Shown here piece after piece: positions 45,801-58,222 of a stretch of DNA of 64,000 bases. The stretch is from Plantago major (lineage: Eukaryota; Streptophyta; Magnoliopsida; Lamiales; Plantaginaceae). The notes beneath the pieces are model-generated. The model was not told the DNA's origin. It saw only the letters and a list, made by a program, of their open reading frames with translations, and searched no databases. The position numbers and the translations under genes were made by a program. Each line of letters starts with the position of its first letter. Position 1 is the first letter of the stretch. The stretch spans positions 99,901,352 through 99,965,351 of the forward strand of contig CM048841.1 of NCBI GenBank assembly GCA_026545765.1. The letters are read 5' to 3'.

Positions 45801-48800
45801 TGTGATGAGTGTACAGTGTCATTTTAATCACCTCTGCTGAGTGCTCCTCATCCCAGTTCTCGATAAGGCTCTCTAAAATGTAAGGAGCATCCTGCATGTC
45901 CTGAGCATATTCCCCCAGCATCCATATGAGAGCAGCTTTGGCTTTTGGTTCCTGTACATTTTTGCTACTGATGTTCCCAACAACAGCTATGCAATCATGA
46001 CTCCACTGGGGATATTTTCTCAGAAGATCTTTCACAAGAACCTGCACTAGAAAGGTTAAATTGTGCTTCCTCCAAGATGCTATTTCATTTTACAAGATAG
46101 AGCAACTTATGCCATCATCAAATTTCATAAGAGACTTGGAAGGAAAGTAGGAAACACTTACAAGAGTTTCCGCCGTCACGTGTTCCTTTTCCATTTCTAG
46201 AAACTGAAGCAGCCGATCAACAATTGCATTAACATCATATTGCTGCAATGCAATCTTACCAACAGCACGGATTGATTCTCTTGCCATTGGAATATCAACA
46301 TTTGCAACATACTCACAAAGTTCAGTCACTGAAAAACAGGCCATGGAAGGGAATTAGTTGTGTATAAAGCCTGAAGACTTTAAGATTACTATTTAATGTC
46401 AAAGCCGGAAATAATCATACTATATCATAAACAAATTTTAAATATGCATATAGTGTATGCTCACCTATATCATAAGTATTACTCTCATTTGCAACAGCAG
46501 TCAACATCTCAAGTTTCAATTTTTTGACATAAAAGGGTTCATTATATTGACAGTAGAAGTGTTTATAGTCTGAGGAGAAAATAAACGGTGCACGCATCAC
46601 AAGCAGATGGAGGTGGCTAAGCACTGCATATGATTGCTCTGGACTTCCCGAGCTAACCAAAGTGAGTAGAGGAGCTTTAATGCGCTCATATACCTGTAGA
46701 AAATAAGTTTACCACCTACATAAAATTAGCAAAAAATAGATGAACAGAATTTGAAAGGCAGTAAAATTGAGAGCAGGGGTCTTTGAAAGCACGAATGGCA
46801 TTACCATTGGATGCTGACTGCGCAAGTATAAGCTAGCATGAATAAGTTGAACAAGAAACATGGAACAAATACATACTCCTATTATTCAATTTAGCAAGAA
46901 AGGAAGAATGTTTCAGACTGGAATTACCTGTTGATGAACATCAGTCATGGATAGGGTCATATGCAGAAATAACTTAATGGTAGCCAAGACAACTGCTCCG
47001 TTTGCATGTTGAAGTCTATCTTCAAGAAGATTCATGATGTCAAAGATTTCCTCGCTATCTGCTGGAACGTACTTAGAGACCAACTCCAAAACAATACACT
47101 GTGCCCATTCGCTGAACTCTTTGATCCTAAACCAGTCAAACACTGAGTTAGTGCTTCCTTACAGGTACAATATCCTACAGAAAAGAGTTAGTCCATGAAA
47201 CACATGTTTGGTTCGGGGTTTACAATAGTGACAGAGGTAAAGCATAGTTGGCCTACCATCATTGGCTGTCTACTTGTCTTTACATAAAAAATCTGGTTAT
47301 AAATTTGATACGCACAACCAGTGTTGCATGCCGAGGAATTTAGCAGCTCTCCCCTTTCATTTTTATACTTGAAGTCAAGTTGTTTGCGCATGTTTGATCA
47401 AAAGACATGTGAAGGAAATAGGAAAAAGGAAAAAAGAAAGAGATGAAAGAGTTGGTCACAGTGGTAAGGTCCTTTGGGAGATGAAAATGTGTTACAAACA
47501 TATGGGTTTTAACTCCTTGTGGATGTAGGGTAATTTGTCTGATGTCTGTGCTCCTATCTCATGACAGTCATAAATATCAGCAACCAACACTATCATAGTG
47601 ACAAGTCCTCTATTGAAAACAAGGCAACGCCAACTGCTTATCATATTACCTCAGAAGAATCTCTATTAAAGCTCCTAAATACATATTATTATTGCATGAG
47701 TTGCACCTCACATCACAAGATAACATGAAAAGCAGTGGATACATGGATGGTTGTGGATCTAGCAACGTTTAAATATTCAAATTGTACGGACATAAATTAT
47801 GTAATTAAACATAGCATCTTGATGACTACCTATTTAGAAAGTAATAGATAAGCGGCTTGCTGAGAAAGGCTTCTCTTTCTCTTGTCGCTTCCTCGGATGT
47901 ATTTGCTTCCAGGCCCCAAATCTCTTGTAAAGAAGTTAAACAGTTCGCCACTACCTGATGGACAGAAGGAAGCCACACAGTAGTAAGTTTATCAGTTGTT
48001 GCATTTTTCTTTATTGGGGTTTTTCAGTAATGAGTTGATTTGCATAAGGATTAATCATTAATTTTATATTGAAATTAGAAACAAAATAATTCACATCACG
48101 GCCATGTGAAGTTCGATGTTTGAAGTAAGAGAAGTGCAAGTAATCCCAAAACTAGAATGAGGGGAATGAACTACCGAGTTTCTCTCAACACGGTTGAACT
48201 TTTACTACTCCTACACAAGTCCTATTTCCAATTTTCCAATAACATGTACCTCAATGAGCAAATTAGAACAAATCTTACTTACAAAATAGTACATTCGAAT
48301 ACTAAAAACATTCATTTCAATAAGAAATATTACTGCATAAAGCCCAAAATGGTCTGACCTGAGCGTCTTTGTCTTTGAGCATTAAATGCTTGAGCAGCGC
48401 AGGGAAATCTGCATCCATACAAGTCGAAGACGAAATATGGTATAACTTGAGAACCCCAACAGCTGCAACCATCCTTACATAACTATTCCCATCTTTCAGC
48501 CCATTTCCTAACGGCCCCACCAAGTATTCCACTAAATTCGCCACACCAAGCGAGCAAAGACTCCTCAAAGCCAAACCACGAATCATCGGATCCTCATCCT
48601 TGCAGTCCCTCTGGAGAAAGTTAATCGTCAAAAGTGCAAGATCCGGATTGTGCTTCGCGTAATTCCCCACATACAAATAACACATCTTCTTAAGCACAAT
48701 GTCCGATGTAGCAGAGCACATCACCATTTCACTAAAAACCGATGATACATCAATCCCAATAGTCATGTAAGAGATGACCTTTTTGAAAAGTTCCCGTTTC

Positions 48801-49308
48801 GTGTCATCTGTCCCTGGAGCCCGACTGCCAGCCAGTCCTCGGAGCTGCGCTTTAAGATCCGAAACCTCCCCTTTTCTGATAGAAACCGTAAAAGGTCAGC
48901 ATTTCCACAACTCTTAACTAGTTACACAAATCCCAGTATAGCCCAATATCAATCTCATGTTACCACCATTCCCTCACGCAAAAACACAAATGCAAAAATG
49001 ATCAAAGAACACTGACATAATCAAATACATTACACAAGAGATTGATCCCAAGTATCAATAGAATGCAGTGATCATAACTCATAAGAGCCTTTAATGCAAG
49101 AAAAACATGAAACCACTAACGCAATCGAGAAATGATTTTTGGCTATCATTATGGATTGGCAATTCTTGAATCATTCTTAGATCATCCAATTTGGATTACT
49201 CCACCATAGCTGAGCATAATAGAGAAAAAGAAGTAGAATAGAATCGGAAAAATACCCAGACGGTTGAGAAGGAGAGGGAGATCGCGAAGAATGAGCTGGA
49301 GGAGCCAT
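42806..49308 (-). CDS. AP4B: AP-4 adaptor complex beta subunit (beta-adaptin-like protein A)
   Basis: Large subunit of the AP-4 coat, which sorts cargo at the trans-Golgi network toward the storage vacuole. Eleven exons, high to low: 49308-49256, 48875-48359, 47954-47830, 47126-46928, 46693-46465, 46328-46162, 46041-45832, 45076-44966, 44857-44681, 43974-43531, 43096-42806. They sum to 2523 bases, giving 840 aa with every junction in phase. The start MAPPAHSSRSPSPSQPSG is followed by the adaptin HEAT trunk (VISYMTIGIDVSSVF, CYLYVGNYAKHNPDLALL, YPQWSHDC, ALIWMLGEYAQDM). Next come a Ser-rich hinge with FDDLFGLGMSF (exon 10) and the beta-appendage domain (FQQKWRQLAVS; HCIASGGQAPNFKFFFFAQK). Length and order match Arabidopsis AP4B closely. 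It appears fully intact. Confidence 0.95.
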
Positions 49309-49895
49309 TACTGTGATTCTCACACGTAATTGAATTGATGATAATGGCGAGAACTGAGATTAATTGAACGAATCCAAACCCAGTTTTGAGATGCTGATGA
49401 TTCTGAGACGATGATTGATGGATCTCAGGAGAAGAGTGACTACCAAATGTAATTTGGCTTCTCAAATTTTTGGACCTTTTGCTACAAAATCAAGAAATAG
49501 CAGCAGCATTTTGACCTACTCTACTCTGGGTGTTTAGATAATGACCCTCAACTTTTCCTTTTCCCTTTTTCTTAACCATGACTTACGATAAAATATTTTA
49601 TTCGCTCAACACTACAGTACCAATTTTGACGGATCTGTGAAATGACAAAATGAGAGATTTTTAATTTTTATACTATATCTTATGAATCTTCTTCATCTCA
49701 TGAACACTACACGAAGACAATGCTGAGTTTGCAAATAATTTGGGTAGGTACCAAAGTGCAAGATAATGATAGGGCTGGGGTAAAAGTGCAAAAACCCACC
49801 TTACTAAATAAATCCATTCACAGTAACCCAAATCAAACACAGACAGACAGAGAGCAAGGGGGAAGAAGAAAGAAGAAGGAAGAAAGAAAGAAAGG
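49309..49895. promoter_or_regulatory. shared 587 bp bidirectional promoter of AP4B and EngB genes
   Basis: The two start codons face away from each other with 587 bp between them and no transposon in the gap. On the EngB side a purine-rich leader (GAAGAAGAAAGAAGAAGG..) runs into the ATG. On the AP4B side a shorter leader precedes MAPPAH. Co-regulation is possible but is not shown by the sequence. Confidence 0.6.
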
Positions 49896-52800
49896 ATGAT
49901 GTTTGTGGCACAACAGGTACCAAGAATCCAATCCCATATCCTCCTCCACATCCCTAAATCCAAAACCTTCTTCTCAATCACCTCAACTCTCTTATCCAAC
50001 CCCAAACCCGACCCTTCAACCAAACCCATACTCATACCCGCCTCCATTTCTCACTTCTCCACCCTCCTCAAAGACGAGCATCAGCAGCAAACAATCCCAC
50101 AACTCTCACTCGAAACACTCTATTTGCCACCCGAAACTGACATTTCATCACTCGATGGCTCGACTTTGTCTGCCCGAGTACTCAGGGGCTCCAATATTGT
50201 GCTCAGTAAGTATGCTGGAAGTAATAAAGTTGAGGTTATCAATGCTGAGTTTGTCAAAAGTAGTGTTAACCCCCACGCTTGTCCCTCTGACGGCAAGCCC
50301 GAGATTGCCCTTGTTGGGAGGTCTAATGTTGGCAAATCTTCCTTGCTTAATTCCATTGTTAGAAGGAAGAAGCTTGCACTTACTTCCAAGAAGCCCGGTA
50401 CGTTTTCCAGTAGTTTGCATTTCATGATTGTGGGCATAGCATACAAGTAGTAGAAGAAGAAGCAGCTTGTGTGTTTTAATTTAAGTTTTGGTGGATTGTG
50501 GGATGTCATTATTCAATACATTGGACAGGAATTCAATTCAAGTTGCTTCATACCTCTGTGTGAAGTCTTTTGAATGTCAAGATTTATGCTTAAAGAGACC
50601 AACTTTATTGTAGAATGTAACTAGTCTACCAGGTGATAAGCATACTCAGGTGCAAAAGACTGGCACTTTAAAAATAGCCTGCTATTGTTTGTATACTATA
50701 TTTTAACTTCTGTTTCGTGAGATTCTGCAGAGAAGAGAGGAGCTTCGATGTATAAATCAAGTGTCACTGTCAACTAGATCATGAGTATAGTGAGGTGCAA
50801 TATTTTGCACTTCGACAAAATACCTGTTGTTCGTCTCATATTTTTGTGTTTCTTTAGTTTTGAGGATGTGTGGAGGTGGCTTTCAGTTGCAATTTTATGA
50901 TTGTAGGGGTAGAAGGTTATGGTCTGTTTTGAGTTTCAGAGGATTGTAGAATGAGTTAATTGAGCAGGGTCTACAACAATGCAATTTAATGCATATCTAG
51001 TAACTTTAAGCCACTTCTCGGGATGTTTTGAAGGTTTAAGCTATCTTACTTGTGAGATTAGTGTACTGAAAAAAAAAGAGGAACTATGTTGTATAGTAGT
51101 GTTAGATCTGAGGATGTTAGAACTTAGAAAAAGTATGCAAAGTAATCTTGTTTACTCTAGTATTGGCTGTATTGAGAATGGAAGGTGGGAAGACTTGACT
51201 CTTAATTTCTTCTTTGGTGCTGTGGTCATAGAACAGCCTTTGAGTGCATTTGGGCAGAATTGTACATGCCATTAGGCATTACTTTGTTTCTTTTACCTGG
51301 GTGTATGGTGTCAAATGTGCAGAAAGTGATTCTGTGGGATTTTAGTACTTCCTCCGATCCTCAAAAAGTTTCCCAGTTCGTTTTTGTTAACTTTTTTTAG
51401 TGTCCGTTTGACCTATTTTTATACTTGCATAATATAACTTTTAAAATTAAATTTTTGTTATGATTGAGGATTAATTTGTAGTCAAACAGGCACTAAAAAG
51501 TTCAACAAAAACGAAGTGGGAAGCTCATTCAGGAATGGAGGAAGTAGTAGATTAGATGATTTGGAAGATGTAATTAATTAACTTCTCTTTCACCTAAACA
51601 TGGGTCTGCAGGTTAAAATGTGTGCCTTTTCACCTAATATACTTATCATTCATGTTTATAAAACTATGTAGTATAAAAGGTGATTACTACAAAAGTTTGC
51701 TTGGAACAAAGAGTGCATCAACTATTTGCTGCTATATAACTGAAAGTAAATTGATCCCCTTTACCGTCTGCAATTGCAGGGAAGACTCAATGCATCAACC
51801 ATTTTCGCATTAATGGTAGCTGGTACCTCGTAGATCTTCCAGGCTATGGGTATCGACTTGATCTTGAAACTTTTATTTGCTTCTTGCCTTACTGTGCTAT
51901 TTAATCTGCACGAAACAATAGCAGGATTATCCAAATCATGAGAAATATAAGCTCTATAGTCTATGTATTATATAATGATGTTCTGCAGTTGTTTTGCTAC
52001 AATAGCTTCTTTGCTGTCATTAGTCTTTCAAAAAGTTGCCCATTTTTTCTGTGTTATTTCCAGAATTGTTGTACCTGTTCGTATACTATATAGGATAAGA
52101 CTGATTTTATTAGATATTGTGAAAAGACAAAACGCAAGTGTTCAACTTGAAAATGTAACTACAGAAAAGGAAAGAACATAGAGAATACATAAAAGCAGAT
52201 GGACATTACCATCTTACTTAATCACAAATTGAATATTCATTATATCTTGCCTTTTAACTTGACACTGTTACGCAAAAGTAGACTTCACGTTTGTTTTTGG
52301 TCTAGATTTCCAATTTATTCAAGAAAGGAAAAATTATAGAGACATAGCTTATTTAATCATGAATTCATGATATGAGGGCCAAGAGATGTAGTATAGCTCT
52401 TTTATGATATTCCTCGTCTGTTGGTACAGAACTCGTTTACCATCCCAATGTATCAAAACGAGGATGAAAAAGCTGTTCTTAATTGTCTTTACAATGATTT
52501 TTTTGTGCCCACTAGGTATGCAGTTGCACCACATGAGGTTCGAACAGATTGGGCCAAATTCACCAAGGACTACTTTCTCAACAGACCGACACTCGTGAAT
52601 GTATTCCTCCTGATCGATGCTAGTATTCCATTAAAAAAGATTGATCTTGAATACGCAAGTTGGTTGGGGGAAAATCAGGTTATTTGTCTCTCTCTCTCTC
52701 TGACAAATAGTCAAACACTAACATTTGTCTCTAAGGATGCTGGCCTTTTTCTTAGGTAGTGTTTGTGCAGGCATACTTAGCCTTCTTATTGGTCTTAACT

Positions 52801-53463
52801 AGGTGAAAAGTCATAATAAAGTGTTTGTGCAATTGTGTTTAGTGTTCATTCTTCTCCTTGCCTTATTTATAAGAAGCACAGTCAAACAAAGTAGGCACAT
52901 TCTCAATTTTAGGTGAACCTCCTCTCACGGATCGGCATTTTCAGATAGGGAAGTCTTTAAGCTGCTAAATTATGATAATAATTATAGAAGTGAAAATAGA
53001 ATCCGGCAACACAACAAACACACCAATGCCAAGGTCATTCCTTTTGAAAGTATAGAAAGGAAAAATACTCTTTTATCCATCGAACTTGGGAGCACAAGGA
53101 GAATATTATTGCATACAGCCTTATCCTTGCATTTAATAAAGAGGCTACTTCCAGTCCCCAAACCCTTGACCAACAGATCATGAAAGGTTTTGTGGCCAAT
53201 GCACGGAAATATGTCTAATTTTTTAATTTTTATTTTGATTTCAGATCCCTATGACTTTGGTTTTCACGAAATGTGACAAACGCAAAAAGAAAAGGAATGG
53301 AGGGAAAAGACCTGAAGAAAATGTGCTGGACTTTCAAGAATCAATACGCCAATATTTTCAGACACCACCACCTTGGATAATGACCAGTAGTGTTACAAAT
53401 CAAGGTCGGGATGAAATATTGCTGCACATGTCTCAGCTGCGTAATTACTGGCTCAAGCATTAA
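49896..53463 (+). CDS. engB: EngB/YihA-type GTP-binding protein, organelle-targeted
   Basis: TrmE-Era-EngA-YihA-Septin-like GTPase. Bacterial EngB helps assemble the large ribosomal subunit, and the plant orthologue (EMB2001 type) is essential in embryos, probably in plastids or mitochondria. Exons 49896-50397, 51780-51849, 52516-52678 and 53245-53463 give 317 aa, all in phase. Residues 1-110 are Ser/Thr/Pro-rich and low in acid at the start, as a transit peptide. The G motifs are complete: G1 GRSNVGKSS (about 140), G2 Thr in KKPGKTQC, G3 DLPGYG (about 186), G4 TKCDK (253-257), and a G5-like TSSVTNQG. It starts MMFVAQQ; either Met may be used. Intron 1 (1.38 kb) carries a Stowaway MITE. Confidence 0.94.
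51348..51544. mobile_element. Stowaway MITE in intron 1 of the EngB gene
   Basis: CTTCCTCCGATCCTCAAAAAG and the right end CATTCAGGAATGGAGGAAG are inverted partners flanked by TA (197 bp). An inner block around TTTTTGTTAAC..TTTTAGTGCC is mirrored by GGCACTAAAAAGTTCAACAAAAA, so the whole element folds back on itself. It lies far from the splice sites. Confidence 0.85.
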
Positions 53464-54319
53464 TGAGTTGTTGATCCTCTTCAACACAAGGTATATGCTC
53501 TGGACTAATACTTTCTGCTGCTATATAACCATTAAAGTTTCATAGCCATTGATTTCCTTCTTTGATGATTCCTCAGCTGGATTTACATCCCTTATGGATG
53601 CTTGCACCCAAGAATGCATTTGCAAGATTGATGTTTCTACCAGAACACAGGACGCCATTACCAGAACACAGGACGCCATGATATTTTGACATATATAGTA
53701 ACCTTGCTATAAGATGTAACTAACTGGATGCTAGTACCCATGAAAACGGTTTTATGTGCATGTTTAGTCTGGCTCGTAAAGATGTTGGATGCTTTTTATG
53801 CTTGGAGAAGTTTATAACTGAAATATGTTTGTGTTCTTGTTGTATGTTGAGTAGCTTATCCTAAAAGCAGTAATTTTAACATTTATGAGCTCATGTGAAC
53901 CTCAATAACATGCATAATTTGTTTATACTTAGTCTCATAAAAGTCATATCATATTAGGAGAGTCCAGAGAGACCTCTTGCTTTGTACATAAATTGTCTAG
54001 TTTTTAATTTTATCCGTTTTACATTTCGCGGGTCAAAAACCGATTCGGGTCGTACCGTTTTATTTTTTATCTAGTATAAATGTCGATTTTCGGTTTTTTT
54101 TTCTTTCCATTTTTATCTCATTTGCCGTTTTTCAAAGTGGTTTCTTCCGATTTCTCTCTGGTTCTGGCGATTTGCATCAAAACCCTAGTTTCTGGAGCTC
54201 TTCATCTCGATATGATCTTCGTCTTTACCAGTAATCGATTTACTCTACATCTCGATCTGCTCTTCATCTTCACCAGCTTGCAATTTCGGTAACAAGCTTA
54301 TGTTTCGCATTTTGTGCTC

Positions 54320-54550
54320 TTCGGAGATCGGAGATTGGAGATCCGAGATCGGAATCAAGGTAACAATCACTTTCTCAATTTAGAACTTAAATGAAACTGT
54401 TGCCAGAGATTGGAGATCGGACGGAGGAGTTGAGATCAGAGATTGGAGATCAAATGGAGAAGCTGAGATCGGAGATCGGACGAAGGAGCTGAGATCGGTG
54501 ATCGGACCGAGTAGCTGAGATTGGACGGAGGAGCTGAGATCGGGTGGAGT
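54320..54550 (+). repeat. GAGATCGGA minisatellite
   Basis: GAGATCGGA-like 9-mers and the longer phrase GGACGGAGGAGCTGAGATCGG recur about a dozen times with drift, interrupted by some 60 unrelated bases near 54360-54410. This GC-richer purine block stands out sharply from the A+T-rich surroundings and sits inside the TTGTCTAG element. Confidence 0.85.
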
Positions 54551-55584
54551 AAATTACCACCATATTCCTCTCCTACTTGCTTGATCCATACTAATTTCAC
54601 GTGCGGTTTCAAATATATTTTGTTAGATTGAAATTTGAATATGATTCTTCTTCCTCAACTGAAATCACTAATTGGTAATTAGATTTCATGAATGAATCAC
54701 GAATCTGCAGTGCTTTGTGTTTTGGGATTGACTTTAGTTTAGATTGTGTTCGTAAGTGGACTTGATTTGTCCGATGCTGGATGATTATTTTATGATATGT
54801 TTTACTATACATTGTCCATGTTTACTATATATATTGTCTAGTTTTTTTTGTATAAATAGTCTATGTTTTTGTATAAATTGTTTATGTTGTTCGTTGTTGC
54901 TGATTTAGTTTTTTTTATAAATTGTCTATGTTTTACTATTAATTGTCTAGTTTTTTGTATAAATGGTTTATGTTTTAGTGTTGTTCGTTGTTGCTGGTTT
55001 AGTTTTTTTTGTATAAATTGTCTATGTTTTACTATAAATTGTCTAGTTTTTTTGTATAAATGGTCTATGTTTTAGTAGAAATTGTCTATGTTATTCGTTG
55101 TTACTGGTGTAGTTTTTTTGTTGTGCAGTTGTCTAGGTTTTAGTTGTATTGTCTAGTTTTTAACATGTATCATCTACTTTTTATGATTTTTAGATTTGTT
55201 ATGTGGTTGTGTACATTGTATATGTTTTTTGTGGGGATTTGTTGTTTGTTTGAATTTACTGAATATTTTGTGTGAAATTGTCTAGTTTTTAACATATATT
55301 GTCTACTTTTTAATGTTTTTACAGCTTTTTGTGTGAAATTGTGTATTTTTTAATATATATTGTATAGTTTTTATGTAAATACCTTATGTTTTAGCTTTTA
55401 ACACATATGGTCTAGTTTTTAACAATATTTGTCTAGTTTTTCATGTTATATATTTATGTTGTGCAATTGAATCGCTACAGTTTTTAGTATGTATTGTCTA
55501 GTTTTTCATATAAACTGTATAGTTTTTAATATGTGTTGATTGGACTGGTAATCTTAGTACTTCTGACTGTGGTGTTTTTCTGAT

Positions 55585-55950
55585 GAAGCATATGGAGTTG
55601 TTCCAAGGAACTCCTTTTCCTTGGATGGATCTAATGCAAGTATGTACTAGTTTATTATGTTTTTAGATAAATTTTTTCCCTAAGTTTGTAGATAAATTGT
55701 GAACTTCTTGCATAAAATTTTCTGAGCTTTTGTTTTGGTTTTGTGTATTAGGTAAATCGTAGGAAATTCCTTCGTGTTGAAATTTGCGCAACTCTTATTC
55801 TTGCTGACGCAAATGGTTTGAGATCTGATATTTTGACGAAGGTTGCATCATTTAACAAAGAAGATGCGATAAAGCAAATGAAGGATAATGAAAAGTTGAA
55901 AAAGCTATAAGCAAAGAAAGCGGCTGATGAAAAAGCTTCTCAAGTTTGAA
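55585..55950 (+). pseudogene. two exon-like segments inside the TTGTCTAG element
   Basis: Near 55585 a frame reads MKHMELFQGTPFPWMDLMQ and reaches a GTATGT donor-like site. After a TTGTGTATTAG acceptor-like site near 55752 a frame reads VNRRKFLRVEICATLILADA, NGLRSDILTKVASFNKEDAI, KQMKDNEKLKKL and stops, with a coding-like AKKAADEKASQV after the stop. The amphipathic Lys/Glu-rich end suggests a real protein origin. I do not recognise the family. It could be a captured host gene fragment or a remnant of the element's own gene. Confidence 0.35.
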
Positions 55951-56721
55951 AAATGACCTGCATAATTGTCTAGTTTTTACAACATATTGTTTAGTTTTGT
56001 AACTGAATTATCTAGTTTTGTAAATGAATTGTCTAGTTTTATTACTTGTCCAGAAATTTACTCACTCAGTGTAACATAATTGTCTATATTGTTTAGTTTT
56101 TACATTATATTGTCTAGTTTATGAAAGGAATTCTTTAGTTTTTACATGATATTAAATTTACATTATATTGTCTAGTTTTTACATTATATTGTCTAGTTTT
56201 TACTTGACCCGTTTTTAATGAATCCGGGTCAAAAGATCCGCGAAAAGCCATCAGATGCCAAGTCGAGAAAAAATGTATAATTGTCTAGTTTTAACGTTTG
56301 AAGGGGACTTTCGGGACTTTCCTATATATAGGGGTCTCTCGCAAAACGGAGTCATTTGTTTATAGTAATTTTCCATCGAATTTCTTTTACTTTCCCCCAA
56401 TTTCCCTTGAACCGTGTAGAACTTAGCACAAGAACGTCTTTCGCAAACCACAACCACCACAGGAAAGGTAAGATGATGTTAGTTTGAAACCAGTCTTGAA
56501 ACTGAAAGCAAATGGCCCACATCCCCACCCAATAAAAGCCCAGTACATACATAGCTTAGTGACGCCCACTTTAATTTATTGGACTCTCGCCCGAGCCATG
56601 ATCTTCCACCCTCTAAATTGGGCCTTGATAATGGACTTATTCACTTTTCTTGATGGGTTTTCAATTATTTCATGGCTTTTGCTTTCCATGTAGCAAATTT
56701 GGCTAATTGATTTCTGACATA

Positions 56722-56991
56722 CTTCCTCCGTCCCGCCCGATATTACCCGTTTACTTTAAGAAAGAGAAAAATAAGGGTGACTTTTGAATAAAATAATGTT
56801 AGTGGGTTTGATTGTTAGAGTATTTTAAGTTGACTTTTGAATAAAATAATGTTAGGGTGTGATTTTTTAAGAAAGGTGAATAAATATATTATTAGTTAAA
56901 GGATAAATTGCCATAAATGAAAATGAGAAACTTTATTTGGGACACCCAAAATGGCAAAACGGGTAACATCGGACGGAACGGAGGAAGGAAG
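56722..56991. mobile_element. Stowaway MITE
   Basis: CTTCCTCCGTCCCGCCCGAT pairs with ATCGGACGGAACGGAGGAAG. The right side carries an extra GAAG before the TA. Size 270 bp. Inside, a phrase (TTGACTTTTGAATAAAATAA) occurs twice in tandem about 60 bases apart. Confidence 0.85.
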
Positions 56992-57660
56992 TAGAAGCAT
57001 TGACATCATGAACTACTCAACATACAGATATAAAACCAAATAAATAAATAAATAATCCTACTTTAATTATAACATCATCGGGTCAACACATATTCCATTG
57101 GCATTGTCACTTTCAAAACCAATAATATGTGTACCACTAACACCAAATGATATGATAAAACATGACTTGTAGTACCACTATAATGATAATTGACATCTGA
57201 AGTTGTATTGTATGTGCCCCTTGGAAAACGAAAAGCAAAATCCGCTCCTATTGATACTAGTACTTTGCCATTAAATCTCTATTCTCTAGCAACGAAAGTT
57301 AGCTTTTCCTTTCTCAATGTTCTGATCCACATGTTCAATATATGATTGCGGTGAGGGAAAATAGCCCCAGATCCCCCCAATAAATCATCTAATAAAACTT
57401 CCGTCCCCTTAATTTGAATAATAACATATTGATCCATTTTCTACTTTCAAAATTTACTTCCCAAACATGGCCTTATATTTATTTTTATTTTGAGAATAAC
57501 ATTTCATTATATCAAAGGGAAATAAATTACATTGGATTCGGAACATAGCCTTATTTTTAACCGTCACATTTTATACTTTACTTCTATTCCCTTTCACAGG
57601 TCCAATAAGAAATATTTATAAATAAAAAAGTAGTTTCAAATCAGTAAACGTTAAAATAAA
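56992..57660. other. spacer without recognised genes
   Basis: A+T-rich DNA without coding exons, hairpins or terminal repeats that I can define. Confidence 0.5.
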
Positions 57661-57661
57661 A

Positions 57662-58222
57662 ATAAATTAAATGAAAAAATGATTTTTTAAACTCGTTTTA
57701 AAAATATAAAATGATTTACAGAAATGAAATAAAATGATATTTCAAATATAATCTTCCAAAAAATAACAAAAATATTAAAAGATACTTACTCAGTCCTAAA
57801 ACATGGTTGTTTCCTAGTCGTTTTTTATGTCTTAATTAGTAATGGTTCCTGGTTTCATTCTTACAAATCTTTCTCCCACCATAAATAAAAAATGTTATGT
57901 CTCAAGTAATGGTTCCTGATAAATTAAATGAAAAACTAATTTTTTTAAACTAGTTTTAAAAATATAAAATGATTTACCGAAATGAAATAAAATGATATTT
58001 CAAATATAATCTTTCAAAAAATAACAAAAATATTAAAAGATACTTACTCAGTCCTAAAACATGGTTGTTTCCTAGCCGTTTTTTATGTCTTAATTAGTAA
58101 TGATTCCTGGTTTCATTCTTACAAATCTTTCTCCCACCATAAATAAAAAAATACTATGTCTGAAGTAATGGTTCCTGGTTTCATTCTTACAAATCTTTCT
58201 CCCACCATAAATAAAAAATACT
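57662..58222 (+). repeat. 256 bp tandem duplication plus a partial third copy
   Basis: Unit A (57662-57917) and unit B (57919-58160) share nearly all bases, including ATAAAATGATTTAC.GAAATG and ACTCAGTCCTAAAACATGG. A partial third copy (about 58161-58222) repeats only the tail from AAGTAATGGTTCCTGG to CCACCATAAATAAAAAATAC. Divergence is low, so the duplication is recent. No gene is involved. Confidence 0.9.

Larger units (their letters stand above)
53985..56300 (+). repeat. 2.3 kb element with dense same-strand TTGTCTAGTTTT motifs
   Basis: At least 12 exact TTGTCTAGTTTT words and about 15 one- or two-base variants (TTGTCTATGTTTT, TTGTTTAGTTTT, TTGTATAGTTTT) lie on the plus strand between 53993 and 56290, none inverted. 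In 54830-55130 they form a loose ~95 bp higher-order unit with TGTTCGTTGTTGCTG and TTTTGTATAAATGG. The first and last motifs bound the region and sit next to GGGTC/CGCGG-rich patches (54030-54060, 56200-56245). A TATA-like AGTATAAATG and a leader with AAACCCTAG (54075-54190) look like a promoter and 5' UTR. I know of no standard repeat class that fits. It may be a non-autonomous DNA transposon with a minisatellite body. Confidence 0.7.

Noticed and set aside
45643-45840. plus-strand ATG frame inside the AP-4 beta gene
   Set aside because: It lies in an AP4B intron and partly antisense to an exon, with no family similarity.
42806-49308. AP-1/AP-2 type beta-adaptin as identity of this gene
   Set aside because: The Ser-rich start MAPPAHSSRSPSP, 840 aa length and hinge/appendage wording fit the plant AP-4 beta subunit (beta-adaptin-like protein A) better.
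54863-55075. ATG frame rich in Phe/Leu/Cys within the TTGTCTAG element
   Set aside because: It is the translation of the repeated TTTGTATAAATTGTCTATG words, not a gene.
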